Of a DNA stretch of 64,000 nt, positions 23,786 to 34,891 are shown in pieces. Within the stretch, counting starts at the first letter, position 1. Each line of letters starts with the position of its first letter. Source of the DNA: Pleurotus djamor (taxonomy: Eukaryota > Basidiomycota > Agaricomycetes > Agaricales > Pleurotaceae); assembly GCA_029747585.1 (NCBI GenBank), contig JAPEVF010000049.1, positions 84,376 through 148,375 of the forward strand, given 5' to 3'. The position numbers were made by a program, and so were the translations under genes. A model generated the notes under the pieces. That model was not told the DNA's origin, did not search any database, and saw nothing but the letters and a program-made list of their open reading frames with translations.

Positions 23786-26700
23786 ATGATGGCCAGTCAC
23801 TCCCCGCAGCGCAATCGCCCGAAACCTCAGCCGCATCAAAGTGAGTAACGCTTCCAATCTCATATGTAAGGATCTGCGCTGCGCTACATACGTCCTCAGC
23901 TTGCCAGAGCTTTCCTACTCGAGCATCTGTGGCTCATGATGCCTTGAATCTGGCTCTAGCCTAGCTCCCGATCTCCATCTTTCATCAGTCTTCGATAAGC
24001 CTCTCTGACATACCTATTCTCAGTTCCTCTTCCTACCCGAGAAATGTCCCCATCGCCTACCTATCGCGAAAGACAACAAAGAGCCGCAAAGACTCAATCA
24101 ATGCCCCTCGTGCCGACCATGCTGCAAATGATGAACACTCAGCAATCCAGTCCCACGATTTCGAATACATCAAGAAGATCGCCTCCCCCTTCTGCCACCC
24201 TTCCCTCCAGTACACGTTCCCAACCACCAGCCCCGAATGTTAACCCAGGCGCTGCAGTCCGCGACTCAACGCCAGATCAGGGTGTCACTCCTCCCCCTGC
24301 GTCGTACATGAATAATCCGCCAAATTTACCGCACTCTCAAAGCGCTCCAAACGTCAATGCGCCACAGGGCACTCATTTCCCTCGTCCTAACCGAGCTCAG
24401 GCGGCACAGTTTCTTTCATCCTTCCAAGAAATGGACCATAACTGGCAAATGACTGACGAACTTCTCGCGGAGATTGAGCAAGCAGACAAGCAGCAGTTAC
24501 GTTCGCTTGGTCAGACGCAAGGTCTTCCGTCCTCCCAATCCACTCTATCTCCTCGAGATCAATCTAATGGTCCAGCGACGGAAGCTCAGCTGAGGGACGT
24601 GAATGTTGAGAGAGTGAAATCTGGGGAGAGAGCTAGTCCAAAGGAGGTGCCTGATTCCTCGAATCTGCAAAGGAGACAAACGGTGCCGGCTCGAGAAAGC
24701 CCAAAGGTCCGTGATAGACAACCTACTTCCCCAACGGCTCCTGCATTCTCTCCTCAAGAGCGCCCTCCCGATTCGCGAGCCCCTTACCTCGCTTCAGGCG
24801 ATGCTTCCTACAACCAGTATAAACGTGATTCACCCCCAGTTCCTCGGCGAAGTAATCCTGACGCACGCGTTCAGCAGGCTCANGCCGGCACGAGCCAAAC
24901 ACCTCCAGTCAGCCAGACCCGTTCGCCAGATCGTTCTTTGCCTTTTCAAGAAGAAGCCGAAGACGATCTTCATCCTCATGGTCAACTTCCCGACGTAACC
25001 TGGGACGACGAAACCGACCAGGATATCCGAAGTACCATCGTTTCTCCCGCCCCTTCCTCAGACATACACCCTGTTGGTCCGCGTTATGATGTTAGTCGTA
25101 TGCATCCTGCCGCTGTTATCGGATCCAATGGGGGAGATAGTCGGAATGGCCACCGAGCGGANGACTCTGGAGAGACTCGCACCACCCCTAGTGATGAAGA
25201 TGCTTTCACGCCTAGGTCTCCAACAGCCGATTTACCTGATGATCCTAGCAGATACGCCATGCATGATCATTCTCAGACCATCCGTGCACCAAGGCATCGT
25301 AATGGATCCGCTGATCAACATGGATATAGGACTTTGGATCCCTCTGTTTTCGTCCCCGGGCCTATGAATGGCAAAGAACCGGAGCCGTCTTCGTCAACGA
25401 ATGAGCCGAGACCCGCGCCAGCGGTGCAGCATCCAAACCTTATTCCTTACATCACCACCGATGCGCAAAACGGTCAATATTACGGCCATCAAGTTCTATC
25501 TGACGATGCTCAAAGTCTATGGGAGCATCCTTCCGCGGAGTACATTCAGGCTTATGTCCAATCGCCTCGACCAAACGCGCNTATCCCGCCTACTCCGCAC
25601 AGCCAGACCGCAGCCCCCTCCCCCTCTCCCTTCGTGTCTGGCATCTATAGCGATGCCGGTAAACCGTTCAGCCCTGTCGCGCCCGTCGGCTCTCCATATC
25701 CATATCCCTTCTCCCATGTCAGAAGGAATAATCCCTACGCCCAGCAACACCTACGTAACCCCCCTCCCCCTTCATCGACCGGCTACGATCCAAATCACCC
25801 GTCGGTCATACAAGAACAATTAGTCAAACAATGGCAGATATATGCCCAAAACAATCAAGGTCACATCACTGATTCCACCCTTTCTCCATCGTCAACCCCN
25901 TATCCTGGCGGNGCNTTCATNCCATGGGCNTATCTACACACGAAGAAGATTCTNGGAATGGATAGGCTCGATCCCCGAAGTTCNCAGTCGAGNCCTAGCC
26001 ANGAACCCGTATCCCTTCCACCAAACCCNGCTATTGGNTTACGAAAGAAAGGCGCNTCTTCGAACCTTAGGACTAAACCCGAACCACCCAGAGCCTTACC
26101 TCCTAGGGTGGAGAGCACGCAGCCGCGGGATACCAGTCCAGAACCTTCGACTTCTGGAGAAGAAACCGCTGGCGAGGACCGAAGTCGTTATGCTCANAAC
26201 CGAGACGTTGGCTGGGAGAACCAAACTCCTAGCACGAATATGTCCGGCATATCCGTCCCTGTGATGTCGATGTCTNCGTTGGGTGCCGACGATGATGCCG
26301 ACTGGGTTGACGAGGACGACGATCCCGATGACGAGGAGTTGTTAGAATTAGAATATCACCCATCATTTGTCAACAGTGTTGAGAAACGGCGNCGCCGCTG
26401 GGACGCACGTTGGGAAGCCCTCCTCCAAGCGGTAAGCAGCTNTTCTAATATTGTCACATTGGTTCCCTTGTTCCCCTCATCCTTCATTTTCCCCATGATA
26501 CCTGGTTTTGGTAATTTCGGCCCTGTTCATTGGTCTTGCATGGCTGACTCCTATACTTAACTCCACAGTTCCAAGCTCTTGATCGGCAAACTGACGCNAC
26601 TCTCGTTCTATTGGCCGCACCATCTCATTCGTCCTCCAAACTCTATTCAGTCACTTCTCGGAGTATACGCCGGCAGCAAGCATGGAAGAATTCACCAGCC

Positions 26701-27045
26701 ATGGCGAACATGAGGTCTAGCTTCCGCTACATCGCTACTCAGAGGCGGCAAACCCGAGTCCCAAGACCTACCTTGGTTGATAGACTGATGTCGATGCCTA
26801 CGCCTTCCTCATCGGGCGGTGATGGGAGTGATGGGAGTAACGAAAGTCGTGAGGAAGATCTTCGAAGGGCTCTCAGTACTGCTCTGGGTAGCCTAGGAGC
26901 GCTCGGNGTGATTTACGATCAGAGAGAAGTTCGATGGAAAGAGGAGATGAGGAGGATTTCTGAAGACCGAGAAAAAGTCGAGCTCCTCCTCCATCAAGCC
27001 TTGGGCGATGAAGCCATGGGTCTCCGGTCCCCCAATGGGGTTTGA
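23786..27045 (+). CDS. Unrecognised large, mostly disordered protein (979 residues)
   Basis: Three exons (23786-23840, 24024-26431, 26569-27045) give 979 residues. The start at 23786 is chosen because exon 1 (MMASHSPQRNRPKPQPHQ) ends in AAA|GTGAGT and joins in frame. Residues up to about 750 are Ser/Pro/Gln/Asp-rich and probably disordered. The last 250 or so look folded: an acidic run (DDDADWVDEDDDPDDEELLE) leads into HPSFVNSVEKR..RWDARWEALLQAFQALDRQTDATLVLL, and the end is a likely coiled coil (REEDLRRALSTALGSLG through QREVRWKEEMRRISEDREK). No catalytic motif is visible and I do not know the family. A scaffold or regulatory role is only inference. Ns around 25.9-26.1 kb affect some residues. 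Confidence 0.82.
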
Positions 27046-27326
27046 TCGCGCCTCCTTTTACNCCAAAAGCCCCCCGCTCGTAACATGTACATATGGATGT
27101 TCTCTTAGTACGTTGACCGTATGCACTTACCCATGTACNNCNTTACCCNTGTACGCACATGTAGCATGGACTTCCTGTAGTCTANTACTGTTGGTCCTCT
27201 CTCTGACCTGCTCACATTANATNNTTNCTTGTACATGATCTACATCGTTATGCACTGTACAGTATAGAGGATCTTGTTCATGTTGGTGACTGGTCGACAG
27301 TTTCGAGGAAGCATGCCGATACTTCC

Positions 27327-28247
27327 TCATTCGGAAAGAACCTGCTTCGTGTACTCCCTTCCAAGTTNCCAAATNTCCTCNCCGCCTACCTCNCTCTCCC
27401 ATTCCCCTCTAATATTACCAAGGCACTTCGCCCGCCTGAGGAGGAAAATTCCCGGTTCACGCCCTCTGTTCTCAGCTTGGTAATCTCTNTGGAGAGTCTT
27501 GTAGTTCGAGAGAACCTTCNCCCTGGCTTCGTCATCCAACACATCATCNTACAGGATGAGAAGCAGCATCGTCAGCTGGGGNCGAGCAAAAAATCCCCCG
27601 AAGTCTTCAGCACAGAGCGACAGAGCCGATTCCTCAAACAGAGGAGTGGCAACGTGTGTGAGGTCTGGAAATGTNGCAGCGTAAGCCAGAGCTACTTCAG
27701 GGTCCGCAGGCTCAGCGAATCGTAGATGCGTGATACGGATCGTATTGGGAGGGACTCCNCCAATNCTCATNAGAGGCTTCCGAAANTCNTCCGGTACCAA
27801 CAGGCAATGAAGGTCNTTCTTGACGCTGCTCTTGACTCTACCTCCCGCNGTCATCATGAATANCACGGCCACAGTACTGTGTTCAAGTGCTATGTGCTCC
27901 AGNTCCTCAGCTACTTCGAACAGCATGCTGGCGATAATCGACCGCTCTGGCAACCAGATGTTACGAATAAACGATGCGGGACGTGGGCCGAGGCGAGCTC
28001 TGACAAGCTCATGCGAACTGTCATGGAAGAGAAAGCCAATGATTTCTTTGATCGAGTCCTCCGTCCTGTCGAACGTGACTGTATGGTATAAATGTGGGAT
28101 GACGGTCTTATAGGCCCACACATTGACGAGGGCGACACTGTAGCCTTGCGATGGAGATGCTTGTGCTGCATGGACGAAGATTTTGGCGAGGATATCGAGA
28201 GGGATCTCGTGGGTTGATGGAGACAACGCTGGATGAGCTGATTCCAT
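27327..28247 (-). CDS. F-box-like protein of unknown function
   Basis: Single-exon gene of 306 residues on the minus strand. The start of the protein, HEIPLDILAKIFVHAA, followed by VALVNVWAYKTVIPHLYHTV, resembles the degenerate F-box-like head found in large families of mushroom proteins; the rest has hydrophobic repeats such as ITHLRFAEP and LTHVATPLF consistent with a leucine-rich arc. If it is an F-box protein it would bind Skp1; this is weaker than for the gene at 12789-14076. Numerous Ns leave residues undefined, yet no stop interrupts the frame. It is convergent with the 979-residue gene. Confidence 0.72.
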   Translation of the reverse strand: MESAHPALSPSTHEIPLDILAKIFVHAAQASPSQGYSVALVNVWAYKTVIPHLYHTVTFDRTEDSIKEIIGFLFHDSSHELVRARLGPRPASFIRNIWLPERSIIASMLFEVAEXLEHIALEHSTVAVXFMMXAGGRVKSSVKXDLHCLLVPXXFRKPXMXIXGVPPNTIRITHLRFAEPADPEVALAYAXTFPDLTHVATPLFEESALSLCAEDFGGFFAXPQLTMLLLILXDDVLDDEARXKVLSNYKTLXRDYQAENRGREPGIFLLRRAKCLGNIRGEWEXEVGXEXIWXLGREYTKQVLSE

Positions 28248-28575
28248 GGTGAATGTGCGTCGAGAGCGAGATGCATTGTTTGCTGCTTATATAGCTATGG
28301 GTCCATGTCACATACTGCCGTAGAACAATGGAGGAACCACGCTAGCTATCAGCAGATCGCATCAGCGGACTTCNNGCTTCAAGGAGGACCCTCGGAGTTC
28401 TCCACACAAATGAAGTAAACACACCCAACCTTATCGCCGTAAAGAGCTATGCAGCCTTCTGATCGAAGACGATCGTAGATGAGTCTGCGGCATCATANTT
28501 TGGGCAGCAGTGATAAAAGGTTGCGAGATACACCCCAGAAATAACGTGGACGTCCTCGATGATGATCCTGCGATC

Positions 28576-29835
28576 CTAGTCAGACATCCCGCTCCTTACT
28601 TCCTGCTCCCAGACCTTGGCAAAATCTTCTATATCCCTTCCATTGCTCAAGCTCAGCGTCTCGAATGGGATCATATTGTGTTGGTTTGCTGGAGCGGTAG
28701 AGTTCGCTGCTGGATGAGATCGAGAATCGATGACCCTCATGGCAGGTAATGCGNCATTGGAAAGGCGTATGGAGTTGAGCTCGCNGTAGTCAAATAGTAG
28801 AGGGTCAGTCCGCGGGGCATATGGATTGAAGTCGAGGATATGGGCACGGGAGAGGTCTCGGGNTAAGAGAAGGTCCAGGACATCTGGCTCATGGCGTGAA
28901 TGGTAGAAGGCGATCGAGAAGTATCGACTCACAGTGCTTGGGACCACTCCACTGANCCTTGATGTTCTCCCTCCAAAAACTGCCTATGGTCGATACAATC
29001 TTCTCTTGCGTATCAGGGTCGTTGTAAAAATCGTAATAATTGGTGTCTCTTTGGGATATACCTAAGGAAAAGGGAGAGTTTATAAGATCTGAAGCCTGGC
29101 AAGTACGAAGACCTACCTATAAGAACGTTGTCCCATACAAAGCACCGAAGCTCTCTACTCCGGTCGACGGGGTACCATTTCCGAAGCACCAGCTCAAGCN
29201 CGTATTGCTCAAGTGTCTCGGGGACGCCTGAGCACCCAGAGAAGACATTCTCCCTATTCAAATCGTGTGTAATGAAATCTGAGGACTTGAGCAACATATA
29301 GACATCCGATGGGGAAGTACACTTCAAAGGCGATGATGCAGGAAGAACCCAAGATGCGTCCTATTCACCTAGTGATCAGGTCGGACCGATATCAGACGGG
29401 AAGAACGACGAACCTTGGGTGAAGAGAAATTGAGTTTAGGAAACACTGCTCCGTATTCTGCGATGCATTGTCGAATGCGAGAATCAAGTTCAGGAAATGA
29501 GTAAGATTTTACGCTTGGACCATGTTCATCTTCCTCTTCACTGTCATCGCTATCGGATAGTTCACTTGCTACGGGACTAAACTCCACGATAAAGTGAAGA
29601 TCCTGTGGTTATGGTTCCATCAAACAGCAGGGCAAACATCAGTTGGGACATACCCGTTATCTGCACCTTCAGGTATGAACACACCATCGGCGTTCAGATA
29701 GTCCTCAAACTCACTCGACAGGGGTCGTATAACGGTGGATTTGATNGATAAACGAGAAAACGTAGGATACCACGAAGAAAATTGGAATTGCAGTACGTCC
29801 GAACGCGTTATATGAGGAAAAGGTGAGTCCGACAT
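28576..29835 (-). CDS. CDC123: CDC123, assembly factor for translation initiation factor eIF2
   Basis: Five exons (29835-29650, 29602-29414, 29360-29117, 29061-28957, 28883-28576) give 343 residues, the normal size. Family hallmarks are visible in order: the N-terminal [18 protein letters not shown], an acidic loop, [58 protein letters not shown], and the ATP-grasp-like [28 protein letters not shown]123 binds eIF2-gamma in the cytosol and promotes eIF2 heterotrimer formation, so it should be essential. One N at 28956 falls in the fourth donor site; reading it as G gives GTCAGT and keeps phase. Another donor, GTCCCA after exon 1, is weak. Confidence 0.94.
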
Positions 29836-29986
29836 GATGGGTCGTGAACAACACGCGGAGCGCCCGTCGAAATTGTATTTGGGGTCAAATCAAGGTCAAA
29901 TATACATCGTTCTGAGTCATGCATGTGGTCACANTTTTTTGCTCGTTCATCATGGTATCAAAATAGACGGATTCGCTTTTAACACA

Positions 29987-30624
29987 TCAAAAGGTAGAGG
30001 AAACACAGAGGACCTAAAATATTGGCCGGTGAGTTCATCAGTCGTCAAAACTCGTCGTGAAGGACACCCACCTCCCCGGGGTAAATATTGGTGCAACCTG
30101 CATCGAGGTTGGGGTTGCTTGCTATCATTGTGGCGACCGAGATACCAGCTGCATTGGCGATGCTGGTGCAATCATCACCTGGTTGAACGACATGAACTGT
30201 ATTACAGTTCAAGCAAGCACGGCGAAGGCAGAGTACCTAAGNGGAATTGTTTAATTAGATGACTCGTTCATCGGGTTTAGTATGAAACCTGATCCAACCT
30301 GGCCAGGGAAGATATTAGTGCAATTGGCGTCAACGGTGCCAAAATTGGAGGCAAGGACTTGGAACCTGCAGAATTGTGTTAGACATCGGCCCTGGACCTT
30401 TGCCTCTGGGCTCACGTCGAGGTTCCTGCTGAGGCAGCAATCTTGTCACACGTATCATTGGGTCGAACGGTGAACGTCCTTGCGCATGGAATTTGCTGGA
30501 CCTGAGCAACAGCACCGACTAGACAAAGCGGAAGCGTCAGCACTCCTCCGCGATTCTAGACAAAGGAAAAGACCGCACCAGCTGCGAGGGCGAGGGTGAC
30601 GAAGTGAACNCTNGATGAGAACAT
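29987..30624 (-). CDS. Small secreted protein with two LysM domains, copy 1
   Basis: Five exons (30624-30579, 30518-30416, 30365-30299, 30236-30072, 30013-29987) give 135 residues. After a signal peptide (about 1-20, ending near VAQVQ) come two LysM units: FTVRPNDTCDKIAASAGTS..FQVLASNFGTVDANCTNIFPGQ and VHVVQPGDDCTSIANAAG..VATMIASNPNLDAGCTNIYPGE. Eight or more cysteines suggest disulphides. LysM folds bind chitin or peptidoglycan; small secreted two-LysM proteins in fungi commonly sequester chitin fragments or shield the wall, but here that is inference. The last exon is only 27 nt. The paralogue at 46260-46914 has the same five-exon plan. Confidence 0.92.
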
Positions 30625-30670
30625 TTGTGGAGNTTGGCTTGGATGCTGAAGNNGCGGGTGAGCTCCACAG

Positions 30671-30704
30671 GTATTTATGCTTTNTCCTCNNCAGATGGGA
30701 GAAT
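30671..30704 (-). promoter_or_regulatory. Conserved promoter block of LysM gene 1
   Basis: On the minus strand, ATTCTCCCATCTG..(Ns)..AAAGCATAAATAC lies about 50 bp before the ATG. The same block is found before LysM gene 2 at 46988-47020. GCATAAATAC is the likely TATA element. Confidence 0.55.
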
Positions 30705-31275
30705 ANGGATACCTGGGGNTCGAAGCATCCTCANCTTCTGAGTANACTTTTGTNGATGACTTGGAAGAACTCNCCGAATNACCCGGATATACCTAGTNCT
30801 TTCTTTTAGTCGGGTAGGCAACGCCGAATGAATATACGGCAGTTACGTGAAGGAGATATTTTTGAGACACATGGGCTTNNGATTCAGACGAAGNCCTGCT
30901 TGATCGGAGAAGCTGCCAGCGACAAGAAGCAGTATGTGGGAGCATCTGAGAGCGAGGACGTGCTTTGGTGCTGGGTGAGGGTGCGATGGGCATCGAGGGA
31001 TTGCGCGATGACTGTTAAACGTCAAACGTTCGCCNAAAGGAGGATTTGCCAAGTTCAAGTCTCGCGGAGAGCGCATCATTATGCGTGCCCATGGCNATCT
31101 CGAAGGTTACAGATGTAGGGCTTCGAGAAGAAAAGGAAAGGCAATGTCCACAGCTCGGAGTAGAGAACTATATGGCGAAAGGAGGTTCCTCTTGGGGTTC
31201 GGACGGCGCTTCACCTTTCTACNTACTATGATTGAATATTGAATNNTNGNNNGNCGAGTGCAAGGTCTCATTTGG

Positions 31276-31666
31276 NNNNNNNNNNNNNNNNNNNNNNNNN
31301 NNNNNNNNNNNNNNNNNNNNNNNNNNNNNNNNNNNNNNNNNNNNNNNNNNNNNNNNNNNNNNNNNNNNNNNNNNNNNNNNNNNNNNNNNNNNNNNNNNNN
31401 NNNNNNNNNNNNNNNNNNNNNNNNNNNNNNNNNNNNNNNNNNNNNNNNNNNNNNNNNNNNNNNNNNNNNNNNNNNNNNNNNNNNNNNNNNNNNNNNNNNN
31501 NNNNNNNNNNNNNNNNNNNNNNNNNNNNNNNNNNNNNNNNNNNNNNNNNNNNNNNNNNNNNNNNNNNNNNNNNNNNNNNNNNNNNNNNNNNNNNNNNNNN
31601 NNNNNNNNNNNNNNNNNNNNNNNNNNNNNNNNNNNNNNNNNNNNNNNNNNNNNNNNNNNNNNNNNN
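31276..31666. other. Assembly gap (run of N)
   Basis: A 391-base run of Ns with more Ns on both edges. The true length and content are unknown. Sequence on both sides (30.7-31.27 and 31.67-31.85 kb) shows no supported gene. Confidence 0.99.
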
Positions 31667-31859
31667 ANTTCAAACTTCAAACGAAGATGCAAAGAAGCCG
31701 CCCGACTGGAAAGGGAAACCCGCCATTTGCTCTTTACCGGCCTGGCTCCTCTACAGATGGATCCTCAAGGCCTCATTGATATCGGGGAGTTCATTCCCGG
31801 AAGTACATAGTTTCGTTCATGAGCCCAAAAAGCTGCTGTCCTAAAAAATGATTTACTGA

Positions 31860-31933
31860 TGGCCAACGTGGGGATCGAACCCAAGACCTTCGCGTTATTA
31901 GCACGACGCTCTAACCAGCTGAGCTAGTCGGCC
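31860..31933 (-). tRNA. tRNA-Ile (anticodon AAT), copy 1
   Basis: 74 nt without intron. Acceptor GGCCGAC pairs with GTTGGCC (one G-U), the D arm has AGCTCAGCTGGTTAGAGC, the anticodon loop CTAATAA reads AAT, and the T arm holds GGTTCGATCCC. Discriminator A. A T6 run 11 nt downstream (31843-31848 on the plus strand) is the Pol III stop. It differs from the copy at 48606-48679 by one base in the D loop. Confidence 0.97.
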
Positions 31934-32256
31934 GACCGTGGACTGGACGTAGCTTGGGCTGTCGATCATCGGATCACTCTGGGCGGAATCTCCATATCTG
32001 GCGACTGGCGGGTGTTGTCAAGCAACCAANCGCCCAAGNNCNNANNNANCANNNTTGTGGGTCCATATTTACATAAGTACTCAAACTTTTTGTCCTCAAC
32101 ACCCCTTGAGCTTGCTGCTTGTTGTTTTCAGATCCTTTGTTCTTCGCTTGTTTTTCGCCAATCCACGTCGTATTCATGTTGCTATGGATAGTCGAAGTGA
32201 CCTTATGCTTACGCCTCAAATAAAGGCTGAGGAGGCGTGAATGATCCTCTCAAAGC
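31934..32256. other. Short intergenic stretch with Ns
   Basis: Holds the tRNA 5' flank and the promoter of the Cys-rich gene. Ns at 32030-32054. Nothing else is seen. Confidence 0.4.
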
Positions 32257-33564
32257 ATGTCCCAGACTTCCGCGTCAAAAAGGTTCAAACCCTACAAACC
32301 GCCTCATTCATCAACGGGGCGCCGCACACGAGCCGGACTCAATAAAACGGGTAGGTGTTACCATCGTCCGAACCCCCACAACCTACATAGATCTCATCGC
32401 GCTGGAGACGCAGGGGAATCGCAGACGTTACAGTTTGTCTTGCCTGTATGTGCTGAATGTGGAGTAGACATCCCACCGAACGAGAAATCGCGAGGCCAGA
32501 AATGCTCAAAGTGCTGGAGCANGTCGGGCGATGGCCGNGTCAATATGGTAAGTCNTGTATTCCACTGTTGTTCCGTGTCACTGAACTACATTTTAACTTA
32601 GAGACAGACCCCGATCACNAACACTGATTGCACAAAATGCCNTACTCCTTTGGAAAAGAAACCGACCCANAAGCGCTGTCGGCGTTGTAGNGANCATCTT
32701 CTTCGTGTAAANCGTGAAAAAGGTGTTCTACCAGAGCGAGGACATGATCTCGAATGTACTCGATGTCGACTGCCCATGGTTCCTGGATACGGTCCCCTCT
32801 GTTACACCTGTGAAAGATCGACCTTNCCACCCAAGGTCGAGAAGGAGCAGGCTGGTAGGATAATCAGGAAGCGGAAACAAGCTATATCCATTCCAGCTGG
32901 ACCATCAACATCTTCTTCTTCCCCAGACCTCAGGCCAGGACCGTCTGTGTCTNGTCTCTCCCCGACCACGATCAGAGAGCAGACGCTTCTTGAAACACCC
33001 TTCGACACCCCCAGCAGTTCAACATACAGTCAACTATCTNTAACTCCTCTGTCTATCGGCGAGACTTTCGGCTCAAGCTCTCCATATACATCCTGCAATG
33101 GCTCCCCATATCTCACTACAGCGGGTACCATCCAAGGACCTTGCCCGCCAATCNCCCAGTACAGTGACGGGGAGTACACTCATGGGTATAGATNCGACAA
33201 CTTCTCTANCTCGCAATCGCAGAGTCCAGTGGCGTTCTCTACGCCTCTCTCCTCTATTCCTTTGCCAGAGGATCCTCAAGACGGACTCGTCTCTCACNAT
33301 GGGTATAATCAGCATTTCCCTAGTTTTCCTACAGANTACTTCAGCAGTTCTTCAGCGTCATTCCATGAAGCACATCTCTTGCTACGAAATAGCATGTTTC
33401 CTGAAGAAACACCACATTTACACCATNCTCAGGATCCGTCTCTACACCCTTCTCTCAGTCCTCGCAATCGTCAANATAACCAGACTCCCTTTGANGNAGC
33501 GACNTACGAGCAGTTTCTCTCTGACCTTCCTAGCTCCGAGCATGCGCCCTGGAGGCCATGCTGA
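32257..33564 (+). CDS. Cysteine-rich protein with three CxxC-CxxC units (putative zinc ribbons), copy B
   Basis: Starts MSQTSASKRFKPYKPP at 32257; a 63-nt GTAGGT...GCAG intron and a second intron after VNM (GTAAGT...TAG) join in frame. Three consecutive units follow: CAEC-x14-CSKC, CTKC-x12-CRRC and CTRC-x11-CYTC, each fit for one zinc ion. A basic patch RIIRKRKQA, which could be a nuclear localisation signal, precedes a Ser/Pro/Thr-rich tail of about 230 residues. Units 1 and 3 match the arm-A relative in spacing; unit 2 is poorly kept there. The orientation is opposite to copy A, as expected from the inverted duplication. Many Ns in the exons. I do not recognise the family and assign no function. 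Confidence 0.7.
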
Positions 33565-34891
33565 GCTCGCTGTCGAATTGGGTTGGGGCTTCTTCATTCA
33601 GCATTGCTTCNNGTCGCTTCTTGTCCGNTTTTCTGTTTAGTGTGCATGTTGATCGTCTATACCTTGCTCAAAAGTTTTATATCATACNATTCACGCCAAC
33701 TACGCAAGGCCACCTTGCGGCCATTCCNCCGCTGATTTGTGTGCTACTCGAATCTTGACTACTCGGCTCTCAGTCTGGGCGATCGAAATGGTGGCGGCAG
33801 TCGCGGCACATCGAGCCCATGCTCCGCTCAAATTTGTCAACTAAATGGCCATGCAATATTTGTTCTCCGCTTCATACTTTACTTCTTACTTCGATAATTC
33901 TTTCCATCGAACTTCGTATTTTACCGTCTTCGAGGTAATACCGCGTCGGTTTCCCATCATTACTAGCCGTCTTCCCCTGGCTCGCTAGAACGATCAGCCC
34001 AGTATTACCTACCAATCAGTACCTTCGAGCCACCTCGATCAAATCGCAATTACAGCCTGTGTCCTCGGACACCGCATTTACTCCATAGAACCTGAGTACC
34101 ACCAACAGAGTCTGGGCAACCTGACGCCGAAGAAGAATAGATTAAAGGCCTGAGAATTGTGTGCCACATTTGCCTGGTGAAACACTCAGTCCCTTTGCGT
34201 GGCCTTGCATTTTCAGAACCTTCCTTTAACCCTCCCATGCCAACGTTGCAATTCGGAGATATTCCATGGCGGCATAGATTGAATTGGAGACCTGACTCGT
34301 TGACAGCCAGCCCGGGTGAAGTGGGGCCCACCCGGACCAAGAGGAAAGAAATGCTTGTACTATAGGCGAAGTNATGTCAGCTGCGCCGCACAGTGTGTTT
34401 ACCATCCATGAACATGCGATTCTGATACCGTAGGTGTTCCATCTTGACTTCTACAAGTGATATATGCACGTGCAGCTCGAAGCAAACCCAAGCTATTGGT
34501 NAGATGAACAATCTCCTCAATGACGGTGTGAACGATGATGTGTGACAATGATGTCGTTTGATGGGGTACCTCCCAGCGTAATTATCATCCGAGCCTCGCA
34601 CATAATTAGGAACCTGATGTCAATCAAGTCATCCAAGATTGCAAGATAAATCATGTCAAGGGGGTTCTGATTTCGGAAACTTTGGGCGTAAGTATAACAT
34701 GAGAGTCCAGAGGGATGCTAAACGACGGAGAAGTATTAGATTATCAAGAAACTGTCACAGCACAGAAAAGCGGTGTGGTAGTACAAGTAAGTCAAGAAAC
34801 CACAAAGGGATATATATGGCTGAATAAGATGATATGACTCGTTGGCCCGGCGTTCAGGACACGAATGATTCTACAATGCAAGTTGAAGTTG
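33565..34891. other. Intergenic stretch of arm B
   Basis: The equivalent interval in arm A is about 5 kb and holds the F-box gene; here it is 1.3 kb and I see no gene. A small inverted repeat, CCGGGTG..CACCCGG, lies near 34311-34336 and could form a hairpin. Confidence 0.45.

Noticed and set aside
31107..31844. Long open frames across 31.1-31.8 kb
   Set aside because: They consist almost wholly of the run of Ns and are meaningless.
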